Origin: Acidimicrobiaceae bacterium
Lineage (GTDB): Bacteria > Actinomycetota > Acidimicrobiia > Acidimicrobiales > JAUTXP01
Assembly: GCA_030837965.1 (NCBI GenBank)
Contig: JAUTXP010000052.1
Coordinates: 1-64,000 of the forward strand
Length of the DNA stretch: 64,000 nucleotides
Direction of reading: 5' to 3'
Within the stretch, counting starts at the first letter, position 1. The number at the start of each line of letters is the position of its first letter. The notes below the pieces were generated by a model. That model was not told the origin of the DNA and ran no database searches. It saw nothing but the letters and a program-made list of their open reading frames with translations. Made by a program: the position numbers and the translations under genes. Of the stretch, positions 23,876 through 34,940 are shown piece after piece.

Positions 23876-24130
23876 GTCGGGGGCGACGAGGAGGGGGAGG
23901 TGGGCCACGGTCGCGGCTGGGCGGCCGTCGAGCACGGACCGGGCGGTGGCCGGGGCCGCGAGCACGGCCGCGTCGGGTGGGAGCAAGTCGCGGTTGGCGT
24001 CCCTGGCCAGGTTGCAGGCCTCCTCTGCCTCGTAAGCCAGCACCAGCACAGCCCGCCAGTCCGTTCGACCGGGCCTGCCCCACGTGACCACCCACACGTA
24101 GCGGCCCTGGGCGTCGGTCGGGTCGCTCAC
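23864..24130 (-). CDS. Small protein of unknown function
   Basis: 88 residues from GTG 24130 (SDPTDAQGRYVWVVTWGRPG, then RTDWRAVLVLAYEAEEACNL). It has Trp/Tyr-rich strands, a helix, and an Ala-rich second half ending LPLLVAPDWRT. Codon usage is like its neighbours. The final codons, DWRT-stop, are formed by one arm of a family 1 palindrome. It is divergent from the cupredoxin gene. Family not recognised. Confidence 0.55.
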   Translation of the reverse strand: MSDPTDAQGRYVWVVTWGRPGRTDWRAVLVLAYEAEEACNLARDANRDLLPPDAAVLAAPATARSVLDGRPAATVAHLPLLVAPDWRT

Positions 24131-24206
24131 ACCCGAGAGTGTGCCGCACGGCCGCCCCTTCGCCGCGGTTGAAGGTTGGCCGCGGGCCCCGCGTAGCCTC
24201 CGCCCC

Positions 24207-24575
24207 ATGAAGCGGTTGGCTCTCATGGTGGCGGCAGCAGTCATCGTGCTCGGCGCCTGTGGCGGCGGCTCAAGCTCCGGCGGCTCCGGCGCGGGCGGAT
24301 CGGGCTCGGGCGGTGCGCAGGGCACGGCCCCCAAGACGGTGGTGGTCAAGGGCTACAAGTTCGCCCCGCGCACCCTGACCGTGCAGGCGGGCGGCAAGGT
24401 CACGTTCAAATTCGACGACGGCCAGGTGGCCCACAACGCGGTGGCCAAGGACAAGTCGTTCGACACGGGCACCAAGACCCAAGAAGACGCCGTCATCACC
24501 CTCGACCAGGTCGGCAAGTTCCCCTACACCTGCACCCTGCACCCCACCATGAAGGGCACCATCGTCGTCGAGTAA
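24207..24575 (+). CDS. Cupredoxin-like copper lipoprotein
   Basis: 122 residues. The lipobox VLGAC gives a lipid anchor at Cys18, followed by a flexible Gly/Ser linker. A plastocyanin/azurin-like domain follows: VVVKGYKFAPRTLTVQAGGK, with the type 1 copper ligands His in GQVAHNAV, then Cys, His and Met in PYTCTLHPTMKG. It should carry electrons or bind copper on the outer face of the membrane. ATG 24207 was chosen because the signal peptide begins there. A family 3 palindrome follows the stop. Confidence 0.9.
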   Translation: MKRLALMVAAAVIVLGACGGGSSSGGSGAGGSGSGGAQGTAPKTVVVKGYKFAPRTLTVQAGGKVTFKFDDGQVAHNAVAKDKSFDTGTKTQEDAVITLDQVGKFPYTCTLHPTMKGTIVVE

Positions 24576-24621
24576 CCCCCGCCCCCCACGGTGCCCCCCT
24601 CCCCGCCGCCGCGCTTTCCCG

Positions 24622-24668
24622 TTCTGGGCACCAAATTGTGTCCCCTGGACAAGAAAAGGTGCCCAGAA
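24622..24668. repeat. Palindromic element, family 3 copy 2
   Basis: TTCTGGGCACC (24622-24632) and GGTGCCCAGAA (24658-24668) are perfect arms around a 25-base loop that ends AAGAAAA, as in copy 1 at 14768-14814. It lies between the convergent ends of the cupredoxin and Hsp20 genes. Confidence 0.8.
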
Positions 24669-24684
24669 CGGTGGTGGAGGGGGG

Positions 24685-25113
24685 TCAGCTGGGGTGGAGG
24701 ACAACTGACCCGCCGCCGGCACCACCGCCGGCACCGCCGGAGCCGCCGGCGCCGCCGGAGCCGCGGCTGAGGCTCACGGCCAACTGGCCGTTGCCGAAGC
24801 TGACCTTGGCCTCGCCACCGAACCCGGAGGGCACCTGCACAGTGCGCTCGTAGGGCCCGTAGTGCCATTCGTGGAGCACGTAGTCCTTGGGCGCCGGGGT
24901 GCGCATGGCGGCCCGAATGGTGACCTCGGACCCGTCGACCACCACCTCCACGTCGCCAGGCATCACACCCGGCAACGGGGCCACGATCACCACCGCGCCG
25001 TCGGCCTCGTACACGTTGACGGGGACGCTCATGGTCTCGCCCCCCGCCTCGCCAGAGGCGCCGTCACGACGGGCCTGACGCTCGTCCAGCCGGTCGGTCA
25101 TGGGCTTGTTCAT
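24685..25113 (-). CDS. Hsp20-like small heat shock protein
   Basis: 142 residues. The alpha-crystallin domain is recognisable: MSVPVNVYEADGAVVIVAPL, then PGVMPGDVEVVVDGSEVTIR and YERTVQVPSGFGGEAKVSFG with the closing strand NGQLAVSLSR. Such proteins are ATP-independent chaperones. The C-terminus is unusual, a Gly/Ala/Ser tail (GSGGAGGSGGAGGGAGGGS) where an I-x-I motif would normally help oligomerise. ATG 25113 was chosen as the first Met of the domain protein; the reading frame extends further upstream only as antisense of the PBP gene. Confidence 0.85.
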   Translation of the reverse strand: MNKPMTDRLDERQARRDGASGEAGGETMSVPVNVYEADGAVVIVAPLPGVMPGDVEVVVDGSEVTIRAAMRTPAPKDYVLHEWHYGPYERTVQVPSGFGGEAKVSFGNGQLAVSLSRGSGGAGGSGGAGGGAGGGSVVLHPS

Positions 25114-25176
25114 GTCCGGTGTCCTACCCCGTCGTGATATCCGAAATCGCGACCCCTCAGATAACCTGCGCCCCCG

Positions 25177-27294
25177 GTGCCCCTGCCTCTGCGCTTCCTT
25201 CTCGTCGTCCTCGTGTCCGGCGCGGGCCTGGCCTTGGGCGTGGGCCTTCTGGCTCCTGAGGTGCGCACCGTCATGCACGCGGGCAAGGTCGGCAACGAGG
25301 AGAACCTGGTCGAGCTGACCGAGCTGTCCCAGCGCACCGAGGTCTACGCGCGCGACGGCTCGCTCAAGGCCGTGCTGCACGCCGAGGAGAACCGCCAGCC
25401 CGTCTCCCTCAGCGCCGTCCCCGAGCACGTGCAGAACGCCATCCTCGACGTGGAGGACGACCGCTTCTGGCTGCACCGTGGCGTGGACCTGCGCTCCACC
25501 GTGCGGGCCTTGCGCACCAACGTGAACGCGGGCGGTGTGCGCCAAGGCGGGTCGACCATCACCCAGCAGCTCGTGAAGAACGCGCTGCTCACGCCGGAGC
25601 GCAGCGTGAACCGCAAGGTGCGCGAGGCCGTGTTGGCCCTGCGCCTCGAGAACAAGCTCTCCAAGAAGGAGATCCTCGAGCGCTACCTCAACACCGTCTA
25701 CTTCGGCAACGGCTCGTACGGCGTGCAGGCCGCGGCCGAGACCTACTTCAACACCGACGTGGGCAACCTCACCGAGGCCCAGGCCGCCATGCTGGCGGGC
25801 ATCATCCGCAACCCCGAGGGCTACGACCCCATCAAGCATCCCGACGCGGCCAGGACCAGGCGGGACGTGGCCGTGTCCCGCATGGTCGCCAACCACCACC
25901 TCGATGCGGCCCAGGCCCGGTCGATCAAAGAGGACCCGTTGCCGCTGAAGGTGAGCGCACCGCTGCCCGAGGCCAACGACTACTTCGTCGAGGAGGTCAA
26001 GCAGCGGCTGTTGGACGACAAGCGCCTGGGGGAGACGCCGCAAGAGCGCTACAACGCGCTGTTCAAGGGCGGCCTCAAGATCACCACCACCCTCGACCCG
26101 CGCATGCAGGACGCGGCCGAGCAGAAGGTCACGCAGATCCTGCCCGACACCAAGGGCAAGTTCACCGCCGCTCTGGTCACCGTCGAGCCAGGCACGGGCT
26201 ACGTGCGGGCCATGGTCGCGGGCAAGGACTTCAACAACACCAAGTACAACCTGGCCACGGCCCGCGGCGGCAGCGGGCGCCAGCCGGGCTCTTCGTTCAA
26301 GCCCTTCGTCCTGCTCACCGCGTTGGAGCGGGGCTACAGCCCGAACGACACCATCGACGGCACCACGCCGTGCACGCTGAAGGTCCCCGGCTTTGCCCCG
26401 TATGACGTGGAGAACTACGAGGGCGAGGGCGGCGGCATCCTCAGCCTCACCGACGCGACCGTGCACTCGGTCAACTGCGCGTACGTGCGGCTGGGCGCGG
26501 TGGCGGGCTTGGACAAGGTCGTCGACATGGCCGACCGGCTGGGCATCCCCAAGGAGCGCCTGAAGCCGTACCCGTCCATCTCGCTGGGCGCCCAAGAGGT
26601 GTCGCCGCTCGAGATGGCGTCGGCCTACGCGGCCATCGCCAACGACGGCGTGTACCACGCGCCCCACTTCGTGGAGAAGGTCGTCGACCGCCACGGCAAG
26701 GTCCTGTTCGAGGGCACGGACAAGGGCAAGAAGGTGACCGACGCGCAGTACACCCGCGAGGCCATCCAGGTCATGCGCCAAGTGGTGCAGCGGGGGACCG
26801 GCGTGCGGGCCCGGCTGGCCGGGCGCCAGGTGGCGGGCAAGACGGGCACGTCGCAGAACCACGAGAACGCGTGGTTCGTGGGCTTCACCCCGCAGCTCGC
26901 CACCGCGGTGTGGATGGGCGCACCCGCAGGCAACATCCCGATGAAGAACGTGGGCGGCATCCGGGTGGCGGGCGGCACCTACCCGGCCCGCATCTTCGGC
27001 GCCTACATGGAGGTCGCGTTGGAAGGCGCGCCCGCACTCGACTTCCCCTTGCCCAACCCGAAGCTCATCCCCAGAGGCAAGTTCATCAACGACAAGTTCT
27101 CGGCCCACAAGGTGCCCACCACCTCGACGTCGACCACCCTGCCTGTCGACGCGACGCTGCCGCCGGAGACCACGTTGCCGCCCACTCCGGAGACGACGCC
27201 GACGACCAAGCTGCCACCGGCCACGACGACCACCAAGCCGCCCACCACGACGACGTCCACCACCGAGAAGCCGGCCGGCGGCGGCAAGCCGTGA
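25177..27294 (+). CDS. Class A penicillin-binding protein (transglycosylase-transpeptidase)
   Basis: 705 residues, GTG start. An N-terminal membrane anchor (LRFLLVVLVSGAGLALGVGL) precedes a GT51 glycosyltransferase with catalytic E93 in DVEDDRFWLHRG, GGSTITQQLVKN and RYLNTVYFGNGSYGVQAAAE. The transpeptidase domain has S372 and K375 in GSSFKP, S431 in HSVNCAYVR and K555 in GKTGTSQN. It builds and cross-links peptidoglycan outside the membrane. The tail of about 60 residues is Thr/Pro-rich, as in many actinobacterial PBPs. Its stop overlaps the start of the zinc-ribbon gene (GTGA). Confidence 0.96.
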   Translation: MPLPLRFLLVVLVSGAGLALGVGLLAPEVRTVMHAGKVGNEENLVELTELSQRTEVYARDGSLKAVLHAEENRQPVSLSAVPEHVQNAILDVEDDRFWLHRGVDLRSTVRALRTNVNAGGVRQGGSTITQQLVKNALLTPERSVNRKVREAVLALRLENKLSKKEILERYLNTVYFGNGSYGVQAAAETYFNTDVGNLTEAQAAMLAGIIRNPEGYDPIKHPDAARTRRDVAVSRMVANHHLDAAQARSIKEDPLPLKVSAPLPEANDYFVEEVKQRLLDDKRLGETPQERYNALFKGGLKITTTLDPRMQDAAEQKVTQILPDTKGKFTAALVTVEPGTGYVRAMVAGKDFNNTKYNLATARGGSGRQPGSSFKPFVLLTALERGYSPNDTIDGTTPCTLKVPGFAPYDVENYEGEGGGILSLTDATVHSVNCAYVRLGAVAGLDKVVDMADRLGIPKERLKPYPSISLGAQEVSPLEMASAYAAIANDGVYHAPHFVEKVVDRHGKVLFEGTDKGKKVTDAQYTREAIQVMRQVVQRGTGVRARLAGRQVAGKTGTSQNHENAWFVGFTPQLATAVWMGAPAGNIPMKNVGGIRVAGGTYPARIFGAYMEVALEGAPALDFPLPNPKLIPRGKFINDKFSAHKVPTTSTSTTLPVDATLPPETTLPPTPETTPTTKLPPATTTTKPPTTTTSTTEKPAGGGKP

Positions 27295-28004
27295 GCGCGC
27301 TCGACACGCTGCTGACCGTGCAGCACCACGACACGGTGCTCGACCAGTTGCGCCATCGCCGGGCCAACCTGCCGGAGCGGGCTGCGCTGATCGCCATCGA
27401 GCAGCGCATGGCCGCCCTGCGCGCCCAGTTGGCCGAGGTCTCGGTCCGACGCGACGAGGTGGCGGGCAGGCAGGCCAAGCTCGAAGCCGAGATCGCCACC
27501 GCCGACCAGCGCATCATCGAGGTGGAGAAGCGGCTGTACGGCGGGACGGTGTCGGCCTCGCGTGAGCTCCAGGCCATGTCCGAGGAGGTCGAGCACCTCA
27601 AGACCAGGCGGTCGAACTTCGAAGACCAGGCCCTCGAGGTCATGGAGGAGCGCGAGCCGGTGGACGCCGAGGTCGACCGGCTCAACGCCGAGCTGGCCGC
27701 ATTGGACGATGACGCGGCCGCGGCCCGCGTTGCCGTGGGACAGGCCGAGGCCGCGGTGGACGCGGAGGTGGCGGCGGTGGCGGCCGAGCGGGCCGCGGCG
27801 GCCGAGGGCGTGCCCGCCGACCTGGCCGCCACCTACGAGACGCTGCGGGCCAAGCTGGGCGGGGTCGGGGCGGCCAAGCTGGTGGGCTCGAACTGCTCGG
27901 GCTGCCACCTCAGCCTGCCTGCCACCGAGTTGGACCGGATTCGCCACGGCTCGCCGGATCAGGTCGTGTTCTGCGACCAGTGCGGCCGCATCCTCGTCCG
28001 TTGA
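27291..28004 (+). CDS. C4-type zinc ribbon coiled-coil protein (DUF164)
   Basis: 237 residues from GTG 27291. Residues about 20-180 are a long coiled coil of Glu/Arg/Ala heptads (IAIEQRMAALRAQLAEVSVR, KRLYGGTVSASRELQAMSEE). The C-terminus is a zinc ribbon with CSGCHLSL and CDQCGRILVR. The family is widespread in Actinomycetota; it is structurally like CT398/flagellar-associated coiled-coil proteins, but the function is unsettled. It is translationally coupled to the PBP gene before it and to the membrane protein after it (TTGA). Confidence 0.92.
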   Translation: MSALDTLLTVQHHDTVLDQLRHRRANLPERAALIAIEQRMAALRAQLAEVSVRRDEVAGRQAKLEAEIATADQRIIEVEKRLYGGTVSASRELQAMSEEVEHLKTRRSNFEDQALEVMEEREPVDAEVDRLNAELAALDDDAAAARVAVGQAEAAVDAEVAAVAAERAAAAEGVPADLAATYETLRAKLGGVGAAKLVGSNCSGCHLSLPATELDRIRHGSPDQVVFCDQCGRILVR

Positions 28005-28483
28005 TCCTGTGGTTCGCGGGCGGGGCCTGCCTCATGGTCCTGCTCGTGTTCGGCGACCCGGCCATGGACCTGCGGATGGTCGTGATGGGCGCGCTGCTCC
28101 CGGACGCGCCGCTGCGGCTCACGCCGTTGCACTCGCTGGCCGCGCCTGCGTTGGCGCTGGTGATCGTGATGCTGTCCACCCGCAGGAGTGGGCCTGGCCC
28201 GCGGCGAGGGCGGCGAGTTCGGCGACTGGCCCTCGCCGTCCCCATCGGCATGCTGCTGCACCTGGTGCTCGATGGGATGTGGGCCCGCACGGACGTGTTC
28301 TGGTGGCCGCTGGCGGGGGCCTTCCCCGGCGGACGACTGCCTTCGCTGGACCGGCCCTTGGCCGTGCTCGTCCTGCAGGAGGCCGCGGGATTGGCCGCGC
28401 TGGCGTGGTCATGGACGCGGATCAAGGCCCTGCGCGGCGATGGTCCTGGCGATGCCGCCGGGGAGGCCGAGGCCGCGTGCTGA
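28001..28483 (+). CDS. Membrane protein, possible YdjM/DUF457-type metal-dependent hydrolase
   Basis: 160 residues from TTG 28001, overlapping the previous stop. Four hydrophobic helices are visible. Between them lie conserved polar motifs, LLPDAPLRLTPLHSLAAPAL and GMLLHLVLDGMWARTDVFWW, whose His/Asp residues resemble membrane-bound metal-dependent hydrolases of the YdjM type. The reaction is unknown. It overlaps the next gene by seven bases. Confidence 0.7.
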   Translation: MILWFAGGACLMVLLVFGDPAMDLRMVVMGALLPDAPLRLTPLHSLAAPALALVIVMLSTRRSGPGPRRGRRVRRLALAVPIGMLLHLVLDGMWARTDVFWWPLAGAFPGGRLPSLDRPLAVLVLQEAAGLAALAWSWTRIKALRGDGPGDAAGEAEAAC

Positions 28484-29061
28484 TCCTCGTCCGTCACGGC
28501 CAGACCGCGGTCAACGCCGCGGGCAGACTGCAAGGTCGGGCCGACCCGCCGTTGACCGACGAGGGCAGGGCCCAGGCTTCGGCCTTGGCTCCCGTGGTGA
28601 CGGGCGCGTCGCGCGTCGTGTGCAGCCCGCTGCGCCGGGCCCGGGAGACGGCCGAGCTGTTGGGGCTCGGCCCCATCGACGTGGACGAGCGCTGGGTGGA
28701 GCTCGACTACGGCGCGCTGGACGGGATGGCCTTCGACGAGGTGCCCGCCGACACGTGGCGGCGCTGGCGCACCGACCCGACGTGGGCGCCCGACGGCGGC
28801 GAGAGCCTGGACGACGTGGGCGCCCGGGTCGCGGCCGCGTGCGACGACTTGTTGGCCCGCCCCGACTCCGACGGCGACATCGTCGTCGTCAGCCACGTGT
28901 CGCCCATCAAGGCCGCGGTGGCCTGGTCGCTGGGCGTGCCCCAGACGGTGTCGTCGCGCATGCACTTGGCCCTGGCCTCGGTGTGCCGCGTCGCGCTGGG
29001 GCCCGCAGGCCCCGTCCTGCGCACCTTCAACGAGACCGCACACCTCCCCGCTGGCAGGTGA
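28477..29061 (+). CDS. Histidine phosphatase-family protein (phosphoglycerate mutase-like)
   Basis: 194 residues, GTG 28477. The catalytic RHG motif is LILVRHGQTAVNAAGRLQGR, the second Arg is in VVCSPLRRARETAELL, and the second catalytic His is in IVVVSHVSPIKAAVA. Related genes sit beside zinc-ribbon coiled-coil genes in many actinobacteria. The substrate (phosphorylated metabolite such as alpha-ribazole phosphate or a sugar phosphate) cannot be told from the sequence. Confidence 0.9.
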   Translation: MLILVRHGQTAVNAAGRLQGRADPPLTDEGRAQASALAPVVTGASRVVCSPLRRARETAELLGLGPIDVDERWVELDYGALDGMAFDEVPADTWRRWRTDPTWAPDGGESLDDVGARVAAACDDLLARPDSDGDIVVVSHVSPIKAAVAWSLGVPQTVSSRMHLALASVCRVALGPAGPVLRTFNETAHLPAGR

Positions 29062-29080
29062 CGGCGACCAGAGCGGGATG

Positions 29081-31891
<2,811 letters not shown>

Positions 31892-31930
31892 CGTCCCTTC
31901 CTACCCTGACGGCGGCGTTACCGTGGCCGC

Positions 31931-33442
31931 GTGACCCGTATCGTCTCCACCAACCCGGCCCACCTCGACCAAGTGGTGGGCCAGTTCGACACCGTCGACG
32001 CGGCCGGCTTCGTGGCCGCGTGCCGCGAGGCGCGCACGGCCCAGGCCGCGTGGGCGGCCGTGCCCGCGCCGGCGCGTGGCCGGGTCGTGGCCTCGCTGGG
32101 CCGACTGGTCGAGGCCAACTCCGAGGCCTTGGCCCGGCTCGTCACCGACGAGATCGGCAAGCCCTTGGCCGAGTCCAGGGGCGAGGTGCAGGAGATCGTG
32201 GACACGTGCGACTTCTTCCTGGGCGAGGGTCGCCGTCTCTACGGCCAGACCGTGCCCAGTGAGATGACCGACAAGGTCCTGCTCACCCGTCGCCGGCCGG
32301 TCGGCGTCGTGGCCGTCATCACTGCGGGCAACTTCCCCGTCGCCGTGCCGTCCTGGTACATCGTCCCCGCGCTGTTGTGCGGGAACGCCTTCGTTTGGAA
32401 GCCCGCGGACTACGCCCCGGCCACAGCCGACGCCCTCTTCCGGCTCATCCGTGCCGCGGGCGTGCCCGCCGGTGTGGCCAACCTCGTGCACGCCGACGGG
32501 TCGACCACGTTCCAAGGCCTGTCCGACGCCCTCGACGCGGGCCTGGTCGACAAGGTGGGGTTCACGGGCTCGACCGCCGTGGGCAGGCGCATCGGGGAGC
32601 TGTGCGGCCGCCACCTCCAAAGCCCCTGCTTGGAGTTGGGGGGCAAGAACCCGATGGTCGTCTGGAATGACGCCGACGTCGACCTGGCCGTCCAGGGCGC
32701 GCTGTTCGGCGGGTTCGGCACCGCGGGCCAGCGCTGCACCTCGCTGGGAACGGCCATCGTCCACACCGACGTGCACGACGAGTTCCTCGACCGGTTGGTG
32801 GCGGCGGTGGCCGGCGCTGCCATCGGGGACCCGGCATCCACCGATCCGCCCGTCTTTTACGGGCCGATGCTCGACCAGAAGTTCGCGGCCGGCTTCGAAG
32901 GCCACATGGGGCTGGTGCGCGGCCACCACACGGTTGCCGGCTCGACCGGGGTCGGTCGTATCACCTCCGACAACCCGCGGGAGGGCTTCGTGGGGGACCC
33001 GGCCGATGGCGTGTACTACCACCCGATGGTCGTGAGCGGACTGCACATCGACGACGACCTGCCCAACACCGAGACCTTCGGCCCCCTCGTCGGGGTGGCC
33101 CGCGTCGGTGACTTCGAAGAGGCCATGGCGTGGGCCAACGGCCACGGCTATGGCCTGTCCTCGTCCGTCTACACGACGTCGCCGACGATCGCCTTCAGGT
33201 TCCAAGAGCGCGTGTCGGCAGGCATGGTGTCGGTCAACAACTCGACCAGCGGCGCGGAGGCGCATCTGCCGTTCGGCGGGAACGGCAAGTCGGGAAACGG
33301 CAGCAGGCAGTCAGGCGTGTGGGTGCTCGACCAAATGACCCGCTGGCAGTCCGTGAACTGGGACTACAGCGGCCGACTTCAGCGCGCGCAGATGGACACC
33401 ATGTCGATCGACCCCGACATGTCGTACGTGCTCGAGCGGTAG
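31931..33442 (+). CDS. Aldehyde dehydrogenase family protein
   Basis: 503 residues, GTG start. The ALDH core is complete: VGVVAVITAGNFPVAVPSWY, the cofactor loop VGFTGSTAVGRRIGEL, catalytic E235 in CLELGGKNPMVVW, and nucleophile C269 in GFGTAGQRCTSLGTA. ETFGPLVGVARV and LPFGGNGKSGNG complete it. The pattern resembles ALDH7/semialdehyde-dehydrogenase-like members, but the substrate is not certain. It oxidises an aldehyde with NAD(P)+. No partner gene is evident. Confidence 0.93.
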   Translation: MTRIVSTNPAHLDQVVGQFDTVDAAGFVAACREARTAQAAWAAVPAPARGRVVASLGRLVEANSEALARLVTDEIGKPLAESRGEVQEIVDTCDFFLGEGRRLYGQTVPSEMTDKVLLTRRRPVGVVAVITAGNFPVAVPSWYIVPALLCGNAFVWKPADYAPATADALFRLIRAAGVPAGVANLVHADGSTTFQGLSDALDAGLVDKVGFTGSTAVGRRIGELCGRHLQSPCLELGGKNPMVVWNDADVDLAVQGALFGGFGTAGQRCTSLGTAIVHTDVHDEFLDRLVAAVAGAAIGDPASTDPPVFYGPMLDQKFAAGFEGHMGLVRGHHTVAGSTGVGRITSDNPREGFVGDPADGVYYHPMVVSGLHIDDDLPNTETFGPLVGVARVGDFEEAMAWANGHGYGLSSSVYTTSPTIAFRFQERVSAGMVSVNNSTSGAEAHLPFGGNGKSGNGSRQSGVWVLDQMTRWQSVNWDYSGRLQRAQMDTMSIDPDMSYVLER

Positions 33443-33591
33443 GGCGGGCGGGTCTTAGAGGCCGCGTGGATAGATCACGCCGTACCCGCCCTCCGGCGTC
33501 CGCCTCCGGGCGATGGCCGCTGCACTCCCCGCTCTCGGCGGCTTCGCCGCCGGGCCGCTCGGGCCACGGGCTCGCCTATCGGCTCGCCCTC

Positions 33592-33957
33592 TTAGCCGGC
33601 GGAGCGCCAGGGGACGGAGTCCCCGTTCGAGCCTGCCCTTCGGCAGTGCTCCTCCCACGCCGCGTCGAGGACGGTGCGCAGTTCCTCGTCGTTGAGCTTG
33701 GGAAGCGCGGGGAGCACGATCCCGACACCGCTTTCGATGTCGTCACCGTCCCCGAGGTACCCGGCCAGATGCAACAGGTCCCCCCGGTTCATCCCGAGGG
33801 CCTTGGCCAACTGGGCCACCCTGTCGGGACGGGGAAGGGCGGTGCCGCTCTCCCACCGCGAGACCGTCTGTTGCTTCACCCCCAGCTGCGCGGCGAGGTC
33901 GCGTTGGTTCATCCGCATCTCGCTGCGCCGCGATCGCAATGTCTCGGCAAAAATCAC
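33592..33957 (-). CDS. XRE-family (Cro/CI helix-turn-helix) regulator
   Basis: About 121 residues from GTG 33957; the frame is open to ATG 34029. The HTH is classical: RMNQRDLAAQLGVKQQTVSR then WESGTALPRPDRVAQLAKAL. A C-terminal tail of 50 residues (LPALPKLNDEELRTVLDAAW) follows. A G/C-rich inverted repeat (33971-33986) lies just upstream of the chosen start. The target genes are unknown; it sits between the ALDH gene and the response-regulator operon. Confidence 0.8.
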   Translation of the reverse strand: MIFAETLRSRRSEMRMNQRDLAAQLGVKQQTVSRWESGTALPRPDRVAQLAKALGMNRGDLLHLAGYLGDGDDIESGVGIVLPALPKLNDEELRTVLDAAWEEHCRRAGSNGDSVPWRSAG

Positions 33958-33970
33958 GTCTGTGCTTCTA

Positions 33971-33986
33971 CCCCCCAAATGGGGGG
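33971..33986. promoter_or_regulatory. CCCCCC-AAAT-GGGGGG inverted repeat
   Basis: A perfect six-base inverted repeat directly before the start of the XRE regulator gene. It is a candidate operator for autoregulation, or a small hairpin in the leader if ATG 34029 is the true start. Confidence 0.4.
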
Positions 33987-34089
33987 TTCGCAAATCAATG
34001 GGACGGAACGACACAGCACGGGACACCACCAGACAACATGTGTGGACACGTCAGAATCGACAACTTCGACCACCTTGTCGAATGTTTCT

Positions 34090-34932
34090 CTACGCATTTC
34101 TTTCGTTTTCCACGGGTTGACCCCATTGGCCTCGCAGGGACTCGACCAGGTCTTGGGTCGATTCGTGGCGGGCCAGGGCGTCCATCACTGCGCCGGTGAG
34201 GGCATGGAAGAAGGGCTCTCCCTCGGGCGGCGACCAGGCGCAGCCGAGGGCGGCGATGGTCTCGTCGGGCAGCGCGTCGATGGCGGCCCAGGCCTCGATC
34301 AGCAGGCGCGCGCTCTCGGGGTCAGCGCCCGCGGCCCAGTAGAACTCGTCCTGGGCCTCGGCCACGGCCAGCCAGGCCGCGAGGTACTGGAGGAACAGGT
34401 CGTAGACGCGGTCGGGCAGGTCGAGCCCGGTCTCGGCCGGGTGGTCGCGCACGGCGGTGACGATGGCCGTGGTATTGCGGATCCACACCCGCGCCGCCGA
34501 CGAAGGCAGCGGGCCCAGGCGCAGGGCGAGGCGGTCGCCCTCTCGGTCCAACCGGTCGAGCAGGGCGCCCGCCAGCTCGTCGGCCATGTCGGGCAACGGG
34601 ACCTCGAGCTTGGACCACACCCGGTCGGCCCCGGCCGACAAGGCCAACTGCTGGACGGCCTCGTCGGCGTGGGCCGTGAACAAGAGGATCACGGCGTCGG
34701 GACAGACCTGGCGGATGAGGGGCAGGGCCTGGACGCCGTCGAGTACCGGCATCTGACGGTCGAGCACGACGATGTCGGGCTTGAGGTCGCGGGCCTGGTC
34801 GATGGCCTCGGCCCCGTTGGCCGCCTCGCCCACCACGTCGAAGCGGTCGTCGGTGGACAAGGCGATGCGCAACAGCAGCCGGACGTCGGGCGTGTCGTCC
34901 ACCACCAGCACGCGGGCGGTCGACCCGGCCAT
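34090..34932 (-). CDS. Response regulator with an unfamiliar C-terminal domain
   Basis: 280 residues. Residues 1-125 are a receiver domain: RVLVVDDTPDVRLLLRIALS, phosphoacceptor Asp in PDIVVLDRQMPVLDG, and the Thr/Lys switch pair in LLFTAHADEA and VWSKLEVPL. Residues about 130-280 are helical with many Trp, Asp and Glu (LPDRVYDLFLQYLAAWLAVA, then QDEFYWAAGADPESARLLIE) and contain no HTH or known output domain that I recognise. ATG 34932 follows GATAGGAGGCGTC. It is the last gene of the operon with the methyltransferase, glycosyltransferase and heme-oxygenase-like enzyme. Confidence 0.85.
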   Translation of the reverse strand: MAGSTARVLVVDDTPDVRLLLRIALSTDDRFDVVGEAANGAEAIDQARDLKPDIVVLDRQMPVLDGVQALPLIRQVCPDAVILLFTAHADEAVQQLALSAGADRVWSKLEVPLPDMADELAGALLDRLDREGDRLALRLGPLPSSAARVWIRNTTAIVTAVRDHPAETGLDLPDRVYDLFLQYLAAWLAVAEAQDEFYWAAGADPESARLLIEAWAAIDALPDETIAALGCAWSPPEGEPFFHALTGAVMDALARHESTQDLVESLRGQWGQPVENERNA

Positions 34933-34940
34933 GACGCCTC

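Noticed and set aside
25114..27108. Very long minus-strand open frame extending the Hsp20 gene across the PBP gene (about 800 codons in all)
   Set aside because: It lies antisense to a clear class A PBP with all catalytic motifs, has repetitive Val/Gly/His/Arg composition, and only its 3' 142 codons encode a recognisable domain. High GC creates such shadows.
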